Positions 12,176-22,258 of a DNA stretch of 64,000 nt are shown piece after piece. Source of the stretch: Larimichthys crocea (taxonomy: Eukaryota; Chordata; Actinopteri; Sciaenidae); contig NC_040016.1 in NCBI RefSeq assembly GCF_000972845.2, positions 23,956,633 to 24,020,632 of the forward strand, written 5' to 3'. A program made the position numbers and the translations under genes. The notes under the pieces were generated by a model, which worked only from the letters and a program-made list of their open reading frames with translations, made no database searches and was not told the DNA's origin. The first letter of the stretch is position 1, and each line of letters opens with the position of its first letter.

Positions 12176-14718
12176 TCATTTAACTGGCCTTCACACAGTT
12201 CAAAAAACACCACAGCAGTATTTGAGAGGATGACTGCTACAGTATTACAAGTTGTATCAACACGTCAACTTGAGCTATTTTCTCTGTATTCCAGTAAATG
12301 CCAAAGCATCTTGCCTGAATTTTAGTGACGTCTCAATGAAAACTGCTTTTAATGGCTCACGTCTCATCCTCCACATTGTAGAGATCAACTCGTTTCCACT
12401 GACAGGAATTGTTATAGACTTGTTCACAGCTCTGTTTGAATAGCACCGCAGCCAAGCAGCTCTGCGCCTAACACAAAGAGAGAACATCTGAATGTAGGGC
12501 TGAATGTGGAGCAATTAATTAGGGTCAGGTGGTCTATTATCTCCGTTTTCATCTCATAGTACAAGCCTGAGACATGTCTGAGCATGCAGTCTCATGAAAA
12601 ACATAACCTAAATGCAAGAATAGTACACCAGTAAAACTACTAAAACCAGCTTCTTCAAGTGTCAAGTCTGTCTCATTTAGAGAAAGAAAAAAATGTTCTT
12701 GTTAGGCCACATGCCGAGAAGTATAGCAGTTAGATTGGTTTGTATACAGTGAGTTGAACACACTACTGAGATAAGATGAAACTGGGACATAGCAGCACAT
12801 GTAAATCAGAGCGGACATTAAAGAAAGATACTGGAGATAAATATACAATATTCAGACTGAAATGTTGATATACCTCTAATAGTCGTCTGCATGAGTGCTC
12901 TCCTTCTGATATTTTATTTTTTCCAAAAACCCAGAATATCACAAACTCACAAAGAGTTAAGCTTACATTCGACTTTTAACTGAAGTCCAGTATGCTAGAC
13001 CTGCTGCAGTGAAGGGACGGCACAGTGTGGCACCCTTCTTACCACACCCAACATCACTGATGTAATGCTCCTGGGGTCAGAAGTGTAACTATTTTCAGCC
13101 ACAAAAAAAGGTTTGTGCCACTATATCTACATTATACCACATACTGATTGGAAAATAAAGTATTGAGCTCAAAACAAATGTATTTTGTAAACCCAAAATT
13201 GCTAAACAAATTATTAGATGTGCTAATGTGTTATCTGAGTAAGAGCCCGTCATTAATTGCTGTATCTCAGATTATATCTATGAATTCAGATCAACTTACA
13301 GCAGGAGGGAGGCATGCACAGACCATTCCAGAGTGTTGAAAGAGATAAAAACAGTCCAGAGCTGTAGACACCATGAAATACAATCTTTAACAGCAATTTC
13401 ATCCTTCAGTATTATGGAAATTATATCAACCTTGAATGTTCTCTGCTTTTCAAAAGCAAGTATTGTATTCTAATTCAGCCAATAATGGCTGTGAAATGCC
13501 ATCTTTCTGTTTACACTCACAGGTTTAGACCATTTCCTACAATTTCCCATCCGGTAGCCTCTGCTGCATTATGAGATTGGACACCTTTAACCCAAAAGGC
13601 CATTCAGCACTCAGTGTAAGAGTGGTGGCTCTGTGCGGCTCATGATTTAGCATACTAATATTTGTGTTGCAGATGTTTGTGGACGGAAGCAAACTTTATG
13701 TTATGCCTACATCAAACACACAAACAGAATAATAAAGCTGTGTTAAGTTAAACAAGAACCAAATAGTAACCTGACATATTGAAATAAAGTTTTGCTAACT
13801 TGGTACTGCACCTTTTTACCAAAGAGCAAAAGTCCGGACACTGCCTCTCAATCACCAACTCTCTTTTTTTTTCTTTCATTGGTCTTTTTAGAAAGTGAAA
13901 CATGTTCCTGCAGTTTATTCCTGAAATGAATTTGTATGGAGAACACTTTGGCAGGAGCCACCACACTTAGAGAATCACTGCGGCTCTTTAGAAACCTGTC
14001 AGGAAACGCACTTCCCCTGGTGTGCGCAGTAGCTACAGCCCTGCTCTTTGAGTAAACACTGAGGTGTTAAAACAGGGCACTGTGACATTTCAGTCCTGGC
14101 CTGCCCTCTGACTATCTTTCTCCCACAGTCTCTGCAAAAAGTGACTCCAGTGCTCCTCTGGCCTCAGGCTTTCACTCTGTAGACATTTGCTGTCAAAGGA
14201 TGCCTCTCAACGCACACAAACACACCCAGAAACACACACACTTGATATCCTCACGACTCGTCTAAGGTGTTTTAGGGTACACTGTCAGCTCAGTAACACC
14301 GTGATTGACGCTGACTGCAGAGGTATTTGTCTGGGAGGATGTTGAATAGGAGGTCAGCAGTGCAAAACCAAATATAGAATCTGTTTCATATGTAAGATGT
14401 CACAGAAGGCAGCAGGGGACACATCGCGGCCTCATAATAATGACATTTTGAAATTCTCTATTTACCACATGAATGAAAAGGTTTTGCTTTTTCAGCAGCA
14501 GCCTCCGTTTGGGGCTCATGATGTTTATTCTGTATGCAGCGTTTAATTGGAATTCAGATGACTTGGCAGAGCACACTGTCAGCTGTTTTCAAAGGACATG
14601 AGATGGTTCTGAAATGTCACTTTTCTCTGATGCATGCTTCTAAAGTCTACTCCGTTTTTACATCAGTTTTTGTATCCTTCCAGTGATAAGAGCCTGTTGT
14701 ATTTTTTGTCTTCCTCAG

Positions 14719-14901
14719 GTATATATGGGCCAGACGAAGGTTGGGCTTCAGCCTACCCAGAATGCAGAGAGCGAAACCAGTCACCGATCAACATTGTGGA
14801 CCAGGATACTAAAGTATCCACAGAGTATCAGGAACTGACACTGGAGGGCTTTGACACTGAATCCTCTAATAAGACATCTATGAAAAACACTGGCAAAACA
14901 G
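14719..14901 (+). CDS. ptprg: ptprg exon: start of carbonic-anhydrase-like domain
   Basis: This 183-bp exon encodes 60 complete codons, beginning in phase 1 after the AG at 14717-14718 and ending in phase 1 before the donor gtaaag at 14902. The peptide runs from IYGPDEGW through [19 protein letters not shown] and [13 protein letters not shown]. It matches the N-terminal part of the carbonic-anhydrase-like domain of receptor tyrosine phosphatase gamma; PTPRZ diverges more here. QSPINI is the conserved carbonic-anhydrase signature. A cysteine (PEC) sits where PTPRG has one. NKT is a potential N-glycosylation site. The residue matching the proton-shuttle His64 of carbonic anhydrase II is Lys (NTGKT). 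The open frame extends back to an ATG at 14634, but that part is intron. The domain is extracellular and in the family binds contactins rather than hydrating CO2. Skipping this exon would keep frame. Confidence 0.95.
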
Positions 14902-15214
14902 GTAAAGCTGCTGTTACAGATTGGATTTCTCCTGTTTAATAGCTTCACATTTTATGTGGGATAAGCTTTTTTTACATTTTATGTGCTCAAATTGTCAGAT
15001 GAAAGAGTCAGCTAAATGTTGAAAAGGAAAACTAAGCATTTGGATCATTTAGCTGGTAGGTGTGATTTGTTAAACATTTGAAACACCTTTGAGGTCCCCA
15101 GTATTTTCAGTGATTCACATTTAATCTGTATCTACTCAGAAGTCTTGATGATTGTGATGATTACCAGTAAATCAGCAGCTTCTTCCGTCTCCCAGCTAAT
15201 CTAAAAATCAGAAA

Positions 15215-15560
15215 AGATGTGGATCATTGGTGGACCTGTGTGGGCCAAATGATGCCTGGTTGCTCAAACAAGCCATTTGTAATTGCACCCATCTGTCAAT
15301 CATACAGCCATGCTCTTATTGTGAGTCATATATAAATTTACCCTCAGTACAGTTGTCATAAACGGAGAAAATAGCTATAGAGACCAAAACTGTTTTGTGG
15401 CAGGCTGTGACATGTTTATTTCTGCTGTAAACCAGAACCTTTTAATATGGGAGCTTATGGAGGTTGACATGTTCTGTAGCCAGCCTGTGGACATTGAAGG
15501 AACTGCAGTTTTTGGTAATTCCGCATAGGCTTCACTTCACATTCATGAAGGTTGCTGCTG
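15215..15560 (+). repeat. dispersed teleost repeat, copy 1
   Basis: This segment shares long diverged stretches with 59540-59840 (same strand) and 23630-23970 (opposite strand). The clearest common core is cagtacagttgtcat, then gagaccaaaac and ggctgt(a/g)acatgtttatttc, here at about 15350-15425. Its 5' part (ggttgctcaaacaagcc near 15260) pairs with the reverse complement of 23920-23940. I know this kind of sequence as a very common interspersed repeat of spiny-rayed fishes but cannot name its class. Confidence 0.75.
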
Positions 15561-15613
15561 GTTCTCTCCAGGTACTCCATCTTCCTTCCACACACTAAAG
15601 ACATGCTGGTTAG
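15561..15613 (+). mobile_element. retroelement 3' region, left piece (split by insertion)
   Basis: The sequence gttctctccaggtactcc followed by aagacatgctggttag resembles the 3' region of a common teleost retroelement. It breaks at 15613 and resumes at 16006 (ttggaggctctaaactggcc), with a foreign 388-bp element between. It abuts the end of dispersed repeat copy 1. Confidence 0.65.
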
Positions 15614-16001
15614 TAGGCAATCAGGCAGGATCAGGGAAACCAGCAAAACCGGAGGTCTTTCGATTAATTTCAGTGGGGGTCATGCGTTTTTGCACTGGCA
15701 GTCCGCAACGCAGGGGTTCCGTAACCCGGTTCCGCAACTGGGACTGATTGGTATCCATCTGTTTTGGTTTGAAGATAGGAAATTAAGGAAAAGCTCCGGG
15801 TCAAAGTTCTTATGGGCATCTTCCTCTCACCTTCCTTCTTCTTCAGGAAAACATAGTTTGGCCCACTACTGCCACCTTCTGGTTTGGAGCGGTAATGCCA
15901 CCAAAATGACGTCGCGCGCCTAGCCAAATAGTGACACTCCCCCCTTACCGCACTCCCCCACCACCAGTAGCTGCTTTCTCTGATCCTGTCTGAATGCGCG
16001 C
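15614..16001. mobile_element. 388-bp non-autonomous DNA transposon, nested in a retroelement tail
   Basis: The first about 31 bases (15614-15644) and the last about 32 (15970-16001) are imperfect inverted repeats: 23 of 27 aligned positions match (core caggatcag and its complement ctgatcctg). The host sequence reads continuously from 15613 to 16006 if the element and one copy of ttag are removed, so ttag at 15610-15613 and 16002-16005 is a likely target-site duplication. No transposase is encoded. The superfamily is not clear from these ends. Confidence 0.7.
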
Positions 16002-16005
16002 TTAG

Positions 16006-16141
16006 TTGGAGGCTCTAAACTGGCCATAGGTCTGAATGTGAGTGTTTGTTATGGTTGTTTGTCTATGTGTTTGTCTGTGTGTGTGTCAACTGGGAGAGGG
16101 TCATTGTGATGAGGATAAGTGGTGATAGAAAATGGATGGAT
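16006..16141 (+). mobile_element. retroelement 3' region, right piece with tail
   Basis: This continues the piece at 15561-15613. It reads through ctctaaactggccataggt to the tail gataagtggtgatagaaaat followed by ggatgga. The last part resembles the end of the LINE at 53718-53761 (ggataagcgggtgaagatgg plus GGAC/GGAT units), suggesting a shared 3' recognition sequence. Confidence 0.65.
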
Positions 16142-17468
16142 CTATGTGCTCACTTTCTCTTTTGTTGTCTGGCCAGTCCAATTTATTGTTGAGATGGACA
16201 ACACCATCTAAATATCCAATCCCTGGATGTTCACCAGTGTGGTGGACATAATATTCAACACTCAGAAAAAAAGACCAATGGCGTCATAAACATAATCTTT
16301 TTTTTTCAAGGTCATGTTGTTCAGTTGTTTATGGCTGAATTTTTGTAACCATATAATACTGTGACAGACCACAGAGCAAAGAGAAGAAGAAGTGTGACAC
16401 CTCTTAACAATCCCAGCTCATATTGGCAGTTGTCTGCATGTCAAACATCTGTTGCATCACTTCCCCACACATGATTATAAACCTAGACAGGTGCAATCTG
16501 CAGCAAGTCATTTATGATGAAGATTACACATCCCATTTTCATTCAGACTTGCAGCATCCATATTAGTAAGTGCCATGGCAGGTGTCACTGCCTGTAGGAT
16601 TCAGCACTGGGCCATCTGCATTTGGCTCTCTGGCATCTCGAGGACCCTCCTTGTCAGCCACAGGTATTTTTCACAATTCCAGGTTGTCACAAAGATGGAT
16701 GATCCTTTTCCCCTCACTAGAGAAATGGAGTTGAAAGGTTTTTGAGAGGCAGAGGCCACAGGTGGATGGCATCGCTGTTGACAGCATGCTGTGTGCTGCC
16801 CAGAGCACAGCTGTGTGTTTAGCACAATAATATTTTACATCCCATCATTTGCTCAGTCGAGGATGTGTATGGTATGTGATGACACATTTCAATAAACTGC
16901 TGGTTTGTCTATAGGTTTACTGTAGCTTCACTAAGCACATCTTGTTGTGTAAAAAACAGACTGCAACAAATAGAAGTGTCTGATCCTTTCAAAGACACCA
17001 TTATGTCAGAAAATACACATATTTGAACAAAAGCACACATCTCAGTCAACAGAAAGGTTTACTACAGACTAAAGTGAAAGAATCACCACCATGAACTTGT
17101 GGGGTAAAAATTCGACCAGGAATAGCCAAAGTGAGCAGATGTTCTGGGGACCAAGAAGTCCTGCACAGAATGAGTCAGCAGTCCGTCCAATAGTGACTGG
17201 GATATTTTAATTTGGCTCCATTAATGGACCATCCAATATTTCCATCCTGAAGACCACATTAATAGGGCTGAACATTGTAGGTAATTAATTTATATTCTTT
17301 CTGAGAGATACCACTCTAAGACATCTCAACCTGTTTAATTTAAGGCTACAGCTTAGAGCTGGATAGTTTAGCTTAGCACAAGGCTAGAGATTCCAGAAGG
17401 TTACTATGCCAAGAATGGCCACAAATAGTCTACAATAGTCTAATATCTGCTTCCCCCTCTGTCCAATA

Positions 17469-17600
17469 TGTAGTGGGGGCTGTGGCTCAGGTGTTAGAGG
17501 TCGTTTAGTAATCAAAGGGTCACTGGTTTGATTGCTGGCTCCCCCAGTCTCCCCAGTAAATGTCCTTGAGCAAGATACTGAAGCTCATATTGCCATATTC
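17469..17600 (+). mobile_element. tRNA-derived SINE fragment (head)
   Basis: The sequence has an A-box-like element (tggctcaggtgt at 17483-17494) and a B-box-like element (ggtttgattgc at 17525-17535) with about the spacing of an internal RNA polymerase III promoter. It then reads tgtccttgagcaagatactg, which recurs on the minus strand in the repeat at 11892-12175. I take both to be copies of one teleost tRNA-derived SINE family. The 3' part is missing or diverged here. Confidence 0.55.
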
Positions 17601-17953
17601 TTCATTTTCTCAGCACAGCTTTGCTCTGCAAAGAATCCTTTCCATTTTGGACTCTCCATCAGCCATTTTCAGGAGAAAATATTGAATTTGCAGATGCCTT
17701 GTGATCTAATTAATATGGAGAACATTTTTACTTCTAACAAGATCATCGCATTACTTCCTGTCTTGGTGCTGATTGACCAAAAGGTTGTCTTCATCCTGTC
17801 TCAAACATTCGTATGTAGTCTTTACTGAAACAGCAATGTATGATTCCAGATAAAGAAAGCCTAGCAACAAAGTCAAGCAGTGCATTGGGACAATATACCA
17901 TGAACTGCTTATAATAGCAAAATTGTAAACATTAAATGAGTAATGGGTGTGAT

Positions 17954-18196
17954 TGTAGTGCCACATTATGTAATAATGCTGCATTATGTAATAATATAAT
18001 ACATTTTCACCTCATTATTTAATAACGCCACATTTTGTAATAAAATTCTTAAACACAATATGTAATAAACTTTACCGCATTTTGTAATAAGTTGTTACAT
18101 ATTGCATCAGTTATTACAAAATGTGGGTGATGCACTTTTTCATGAAGATGAAAATGTAATAATTTGATGCATTATGTAATAAACCACCAAAATGGA
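17954..18196 (+). repeat. left inverted arm of the 2.4-kb element
   Basis: The arm contains five or more units of the type cattatgtaataa or cattttgtaataa and ends in aaaccaccaaaatgga, which pairs with tctattttggtggttt at 20083-20098. Confidence 0.85.
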
Positions 18197-18674
18197 TGTA
18201 AGCTCATAGAGACAAAAACTGCACTAAATTAGTGTTACTGGCATGAACATTATCGGTGCACTGAAATGTTGAAAGACATACACACATGCAATCTGGATTA
18301 TGTTATGCAAATATTATACGTGATAGAAAACATTTAATGCAACATTGATGTCCTTTCCTATAGTGGATAAAAAAACAGCGTAAATAATGTTTCACTTTAA
18401 AAAAATATATCTCTAATCATGTTTATGTAATTAAAAAAAGAAGGCTATAGACAATTGACTATTAAGAAAAATGTACTTCTCTAGTGGCAACAGTAGAAAA
18501 ACTTTCCCTCCAACAAAAACTTCTCTTAAAACAACCAATATTTATAAGACAATCAGCCTGAAAATGATTGAAGTATGTACAACAGATACTTCCATACTTT
18601 ACATCATATCTTTAAATGATGTCTTTCTTTCCTTCTTCTCTCTTTCTTCCTTTCAGGTTGCAAAACATGAGTTA

Positions 18675-19130
18675 CTATTTCTTCCAAAAAATGTCCTTGA
18701 TTGTAAAATGTCCATAGGCCATGTGCCTCAACACAACCCAGGCCCTCATCCACTTGTTATTCTGTCAACATAGCTCGTTTAGTCCCAGTGAGAGACCACT
18801 CCCAAGTCCAGCTAATTTATATAGCCTCATAATATTAATGACATTGTCATGGTCATGTTCCGGCTGAAGGCTTTCAGCGAAAGACTCCCTGATGAAAATT
18901 TGCGGAATAAATTGTTACGCAAGGTCCTGAAAAAGCTTAGAAACTCTGTTGAATACGCCGAGCATTGACATGTCAGCATCTAGTGTCAACTGAATAATAT
19001 ATGACAGCACTTCTGTCGACAGGTTGGGCATTTCAGTATTTCCATCATCATATGGAAGGGCATCATCATGGGGTATATTGAACGAAGCATGGCACTCAGA
19101 TGGTATCAGAGGCTTCAAAAAGGGCGTCAT
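18675..19130 (-). pseudogene. broken reading frame with F-box-like motif
   Basis: Reading the minus strand from the ATG at 19128-19130 gives 71 residues, a TAA (18915-18917), 49 more residues in the same frame, a TGA (18765-18767), 29 more residues, and a TAG (18675-18677). Conservation of one frame across two stops suggests a decayed coding sequence. Residues 36-71 (NLSTEVLSYIIQL, then VFNRVSKLFQDLA) fit the F-box pattern L..E(V/I)L..I..L....L....VS+.(F/W)..L. The second part has PQIFIRESFAESL and YKLAGLGSGLSLGL; the third has NNKWMRAWVVLRHMAYGHF and ends TIKDIFWKK. I do not recognise the protein. The frame is closed about 18 bases upstream of the ATG, next to a possible splice acceptor (cagtttag then gggagc), so earlier exons may exist or be lost. 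It lies inside the inverted-arm element. Confidence 0.55.
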
Positions 19131-19386
19131 CACGAAACTGCTCCCCTAAACTGAAGCCAAAACGTTTGGATCTCCCCCTGGTGGCTGGCAGTAGCACATG
19201 CATACATTCTACCAGTGCTCTCAATTACAGTAACACCCGCTGATTGTGGCGTTATGAATCTCTACGGTACATAGATACACAATAACACACACCTCATCAT
19301 AGTCATACACACAAGTACACACAGAATACACATGTGCTGGACTGTGGACTCCCAACTGATCTGTTCCTCTTGGTCCTGCTTCTGGT

Positions 19387-19411
19387 TGTGTGTGTGTGTG
19401 TGTGTGTGTGT
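19387..19411. repeat. TG microsatellite inside the inverted-arm element
   Basis: About twelve TG units in the inner part of the element at 17954-20359. Confidence 0.95.
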
Positions 19412-20083
19412 AGCGCAAGAGGCATCGGTGGTTGACGTTGGGCACGTGTGTAACTTTTGAACGTAACCGTTGGTGTTGTTATGTTCGATGCCCCGCTGTC
19501 CTTGTGCTGCAGGGACACAGGATGTATGTGTGTGAGATGTATTGCTAAGTTGGAGGTTCATGGCGTTTTCCTTTATTACAAATCTTATGGGTGTTTCCAA
19601 AGGTGCTAAATAAATAATGTTTGTTGTAAAAAGTTATTCACACTTTTTTCACTTTCAAGTACCCAGTAGCTACATGACATTCTTTCGCAGATTTTTTTTT
19701 TATCTTCAAAGCAATATTGTATAAATCTACTACAGTAAACACACTCAAATGTATTGAGCAAGTTAGAACTTGTTTGTAGACTACTTTTCACTCATATATA
19801 TTGTGAGCGTTTGCTTTACATATCCTATAACTACAGATAAAGGGCAAAATTTGTTACATTTGTTTTATTATTGTATTTTGTCTGCTTTCTATCACATATA
19901 GTATAGTCAGTTTTTGTCTCTATGAACTTTCAAACACATTCTCTACAAATACAGTTATATTTGATTTAGATTTGACTGTGAAACATCCTACTAGTTTTTA
20001 AAATGAATTCATATTTATGATTCATGCTGGTATGCTTAAAGTCAATGTTGTTCTGATGGTATAATGTTGTTTTCTAATTAATC

Positions 20084-20359
20084 TATTTTGGTGGTTTATT
20101 ACATAATGCACCAAATTATTACATTTTCTTCAAGAAAAATCATTTTGTAATAACCAATGCAATATGTAACAACTTATTACAAAATGCAGCAAAGTTTATT
20201 ACATATTGCGTTCAAGAATTTTATTACAAAATGTGGCATTATTACATAATGGGGTGAACATTTATTACATTATTATATAATGTGGCGTTATTACATAATG
20301 AGGTGAATATTTATTACATTATTATATAATGTGGCGTTATTACATAATGTGGCGCTACA
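20084..20359 (-). repeat. right inverted arm of the 2.4-kb element
   Basis: This is the reverse complement of 17954-18196. It is longer because it has an additional roughly 50-bp subrepeat (the block ending acattattatataatgtggc occurs twice, about 20255-20345). Confidence 0.85.
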
Positions 20360-21645
20360 ATAATATCAAATGTGAGGCTGACATTGCATGAAAGTACAGG
20401 CATTATGAGCTGTGCAAGACAGTGTGCACAAATACATGTTGTATGTGGATGTTGTAAGCCATGACAGTGGTCAGACAGAAGTCAGTTTGAGGGTAAGTGA
20501 AGTCCACCCATGTAAATATGGAATGGAGGAGAACACTGCTACCTGGTGAACTTATTTCAGTATTGATTTTGGTGTACCTAAGTTATCTTTTTTTTACCAC
20601 CACCATTACATTAGAATTCCCACTTGCACACAACATCCTGCAAAATGTAATAGGCCAATTGCAGAGAGCTTTGCAGAGCACAGGTTGAGCCCACTAATAT
20701 ATAGCTCTAAATATAGAAAAATAATGATCTGTTATTTGTTCTGCTCAACACTTTTTGAATGTAAAATACTGCAGCTTCTTTGAGATGATAGGACTTCTGT
20801 TTTCAGTCCTCTTCTCATGTTTTGTGCTCAGACTGTAAATGTGCATTATAAGATGCTCATTTACCTACACTTGTGAGTCACTGCAGACAGAGTATAATCA
20901 AAGAGCTTTAGAATGTTTTTCCATCCAGAATTATCTTCTGTTCTTTTTATCCAGAGTGTTGCAATATATACATTGCAATAGGTCACTGTATTCTTAGATC
21001 AAACACACATTAAATCCACAAATGAACATGCCAGAGTCTTCACCAGTGTAATGTGCAGGAAAGAAACAGTGTGACATCCTCATGAAATAAGCTGTCAGTC
21101 ATCTCCACCTACTGTTGAGCTGCGTTACGACACTTCCTGTAACAGTCACACAGAGCAGCTCCTCACTAAGTACTGTCATGGCCTCTCTTTCTCTTTCTCT
21201 GTGTATACCTCGCTGTCACCGTGGTTCATCCGTGGTTCATCTCATGGCAGGACAGACACGTCTGCTGTCAGACTACAGTCTATGAGTGCTTATGACAAAT
21301 ATGAGGAATGTATGTTGGCAACATTTGAAAGAAAGACATTTGACACACTTGAATTAAGAATATTTCAAATAAATATTGCCAAATACTGCCAGGTACTAAA
21401 ATTAAGTTCAGAGTCAAGATACTTTTTCCTTAATAACATATCCTTGTTTTAAAGTTCCAATAAAACAGGAAGCAAAGTGCTGTTTACTTCCTCATTTTCA
21501 TGTGTTGTAAAAATGGTCAGACAGGGACGGATTTGTCACAGATATTGTTTGGCGTTTACAGAAGTCAGTAGTGAGTCTGCATTACATGCCCATCACTATG
21601 CATTGCAGCTAGAACTATGAGCTAGTGTCAGTGTCTACATTCTAG

Positions 21646-22258
21646 TGAACATGGCTGGACCACAACCTTTAAAACCAGAGGTGGCCAGTCCTGGGCTCCT
21701 GGTATCTCGGGGCGGAGTCAGTGTGGTTAGCTACACAGTTGACTGAGTTAACAACAATAAGCGGTTTTCTTTTCAGCTGTCTTTTCATCAAGAAAGTCTA
21801 TAAATCACCTCAAACCTGTCCTGCTCCGGCTGCTGAGCCCGGTTCTGTTTCAATTAGCAGCAGTAAATCAGCGTCAGTCAGTAAATTAGCTTTACCAAGT
21901 CAGGCCAAAGCTGTCTGTCCATCAGGAAACTCTAAATCAGTTTTAAATCAGAGGTGAAGCTGAGCAGCTGGAGGACTTCAGAGGGAAAAGCAGCAAATAT
22001 ATTGTGTATAAAATCTGATCCAGTTTCACCAAAATCACTGAATAAAGTTATAAAGTTGTGCTTTGGTACAGAAATCAGTGAGGCCTGTGAAGCATCATAA
22101 AATCAAAAGCATTTTATCAGATGTAAAATTTGTACAGGAGTCATCAACCAGTTTTTATGGTTTATCAGGAAAAGACAAACTCTAAAATGCCACGAAAAAT
22201 ACCAGAAAATACCATTATTATATCATAGTTGGCCCTGATACTGGAGTATAGGTGACAG
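21646..22258 (+). repeat. dispersed repeat pair, copy 2
   Basis: This is the second copy of the repeat at 4914-5345, longer by internal sequence in its first half. Landmarks: ctgtccatcaggaaact (21915-21931), gaagctgagcagctg (21956-21970), aaaatctgatcca (22010-22022), atcactgaataaagt (22033-22047). Confidence 0.7.

Larger units (their letters stand above)
1..14718 (+). other. ptprg: ptprg intron (3' part; 5' end outside window)
   Basis: This is the intron before the first visible ptprg exon. It ends in a pyrimidine-rich acceptor (tcttcctcag at 14709-14718), and the following exon needs one base from an upstream exon, so the intron is phase 1. I looked for the preceding exon (end of the N-terminal region before the carbonic-anhydrase-like domain) and saw no convincing match, so I infer it lies upstream. 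The stretch holds a dispersed repeat at 4914-5345, a TIR-bounded element at 10734-11684, a tRNA-like SINE at 11892-12175, a CA tract at 393-418, a 23-T run at 1098-1120 and a 13-C run at 6444-6456. I see nothing gene-like in the remaining sequence. Confidence 0.75.
17954..20359. mobile_element. 2.4-kb element with long AT-rich inverted arms
   Basis: Both ends begin with the same sequence on opposite strands (tgtagYgccacattatgtaa), and the match continues through about 240 bases of arm on the left (17954-18196) and about 275 on the right (20084-20359). Further inverted similarity occurs inside the arms: catagagacaaaaactg at about 18204-18220 pairs with 19908-19926. The arms are built of near-palindromic units cattatgtaataa. 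The flanks both show at next to the ends, but this could be part of the inverted repeat, so the duplication length is open. I recognise no transposase. The inner part carries a broken minus-strand reading frame (18675-19130) and a TG tract (19387-19411). Confidence 0.8.

Noticed and set aside
14634..14718. ATG upstream of the first ptprg exon in the same open frame, as a possible alternative start
   Set aside because: It lies in the intron before a good acceptor site, and its peptide has no match to the known protein. Nothing suggests a promoter here.
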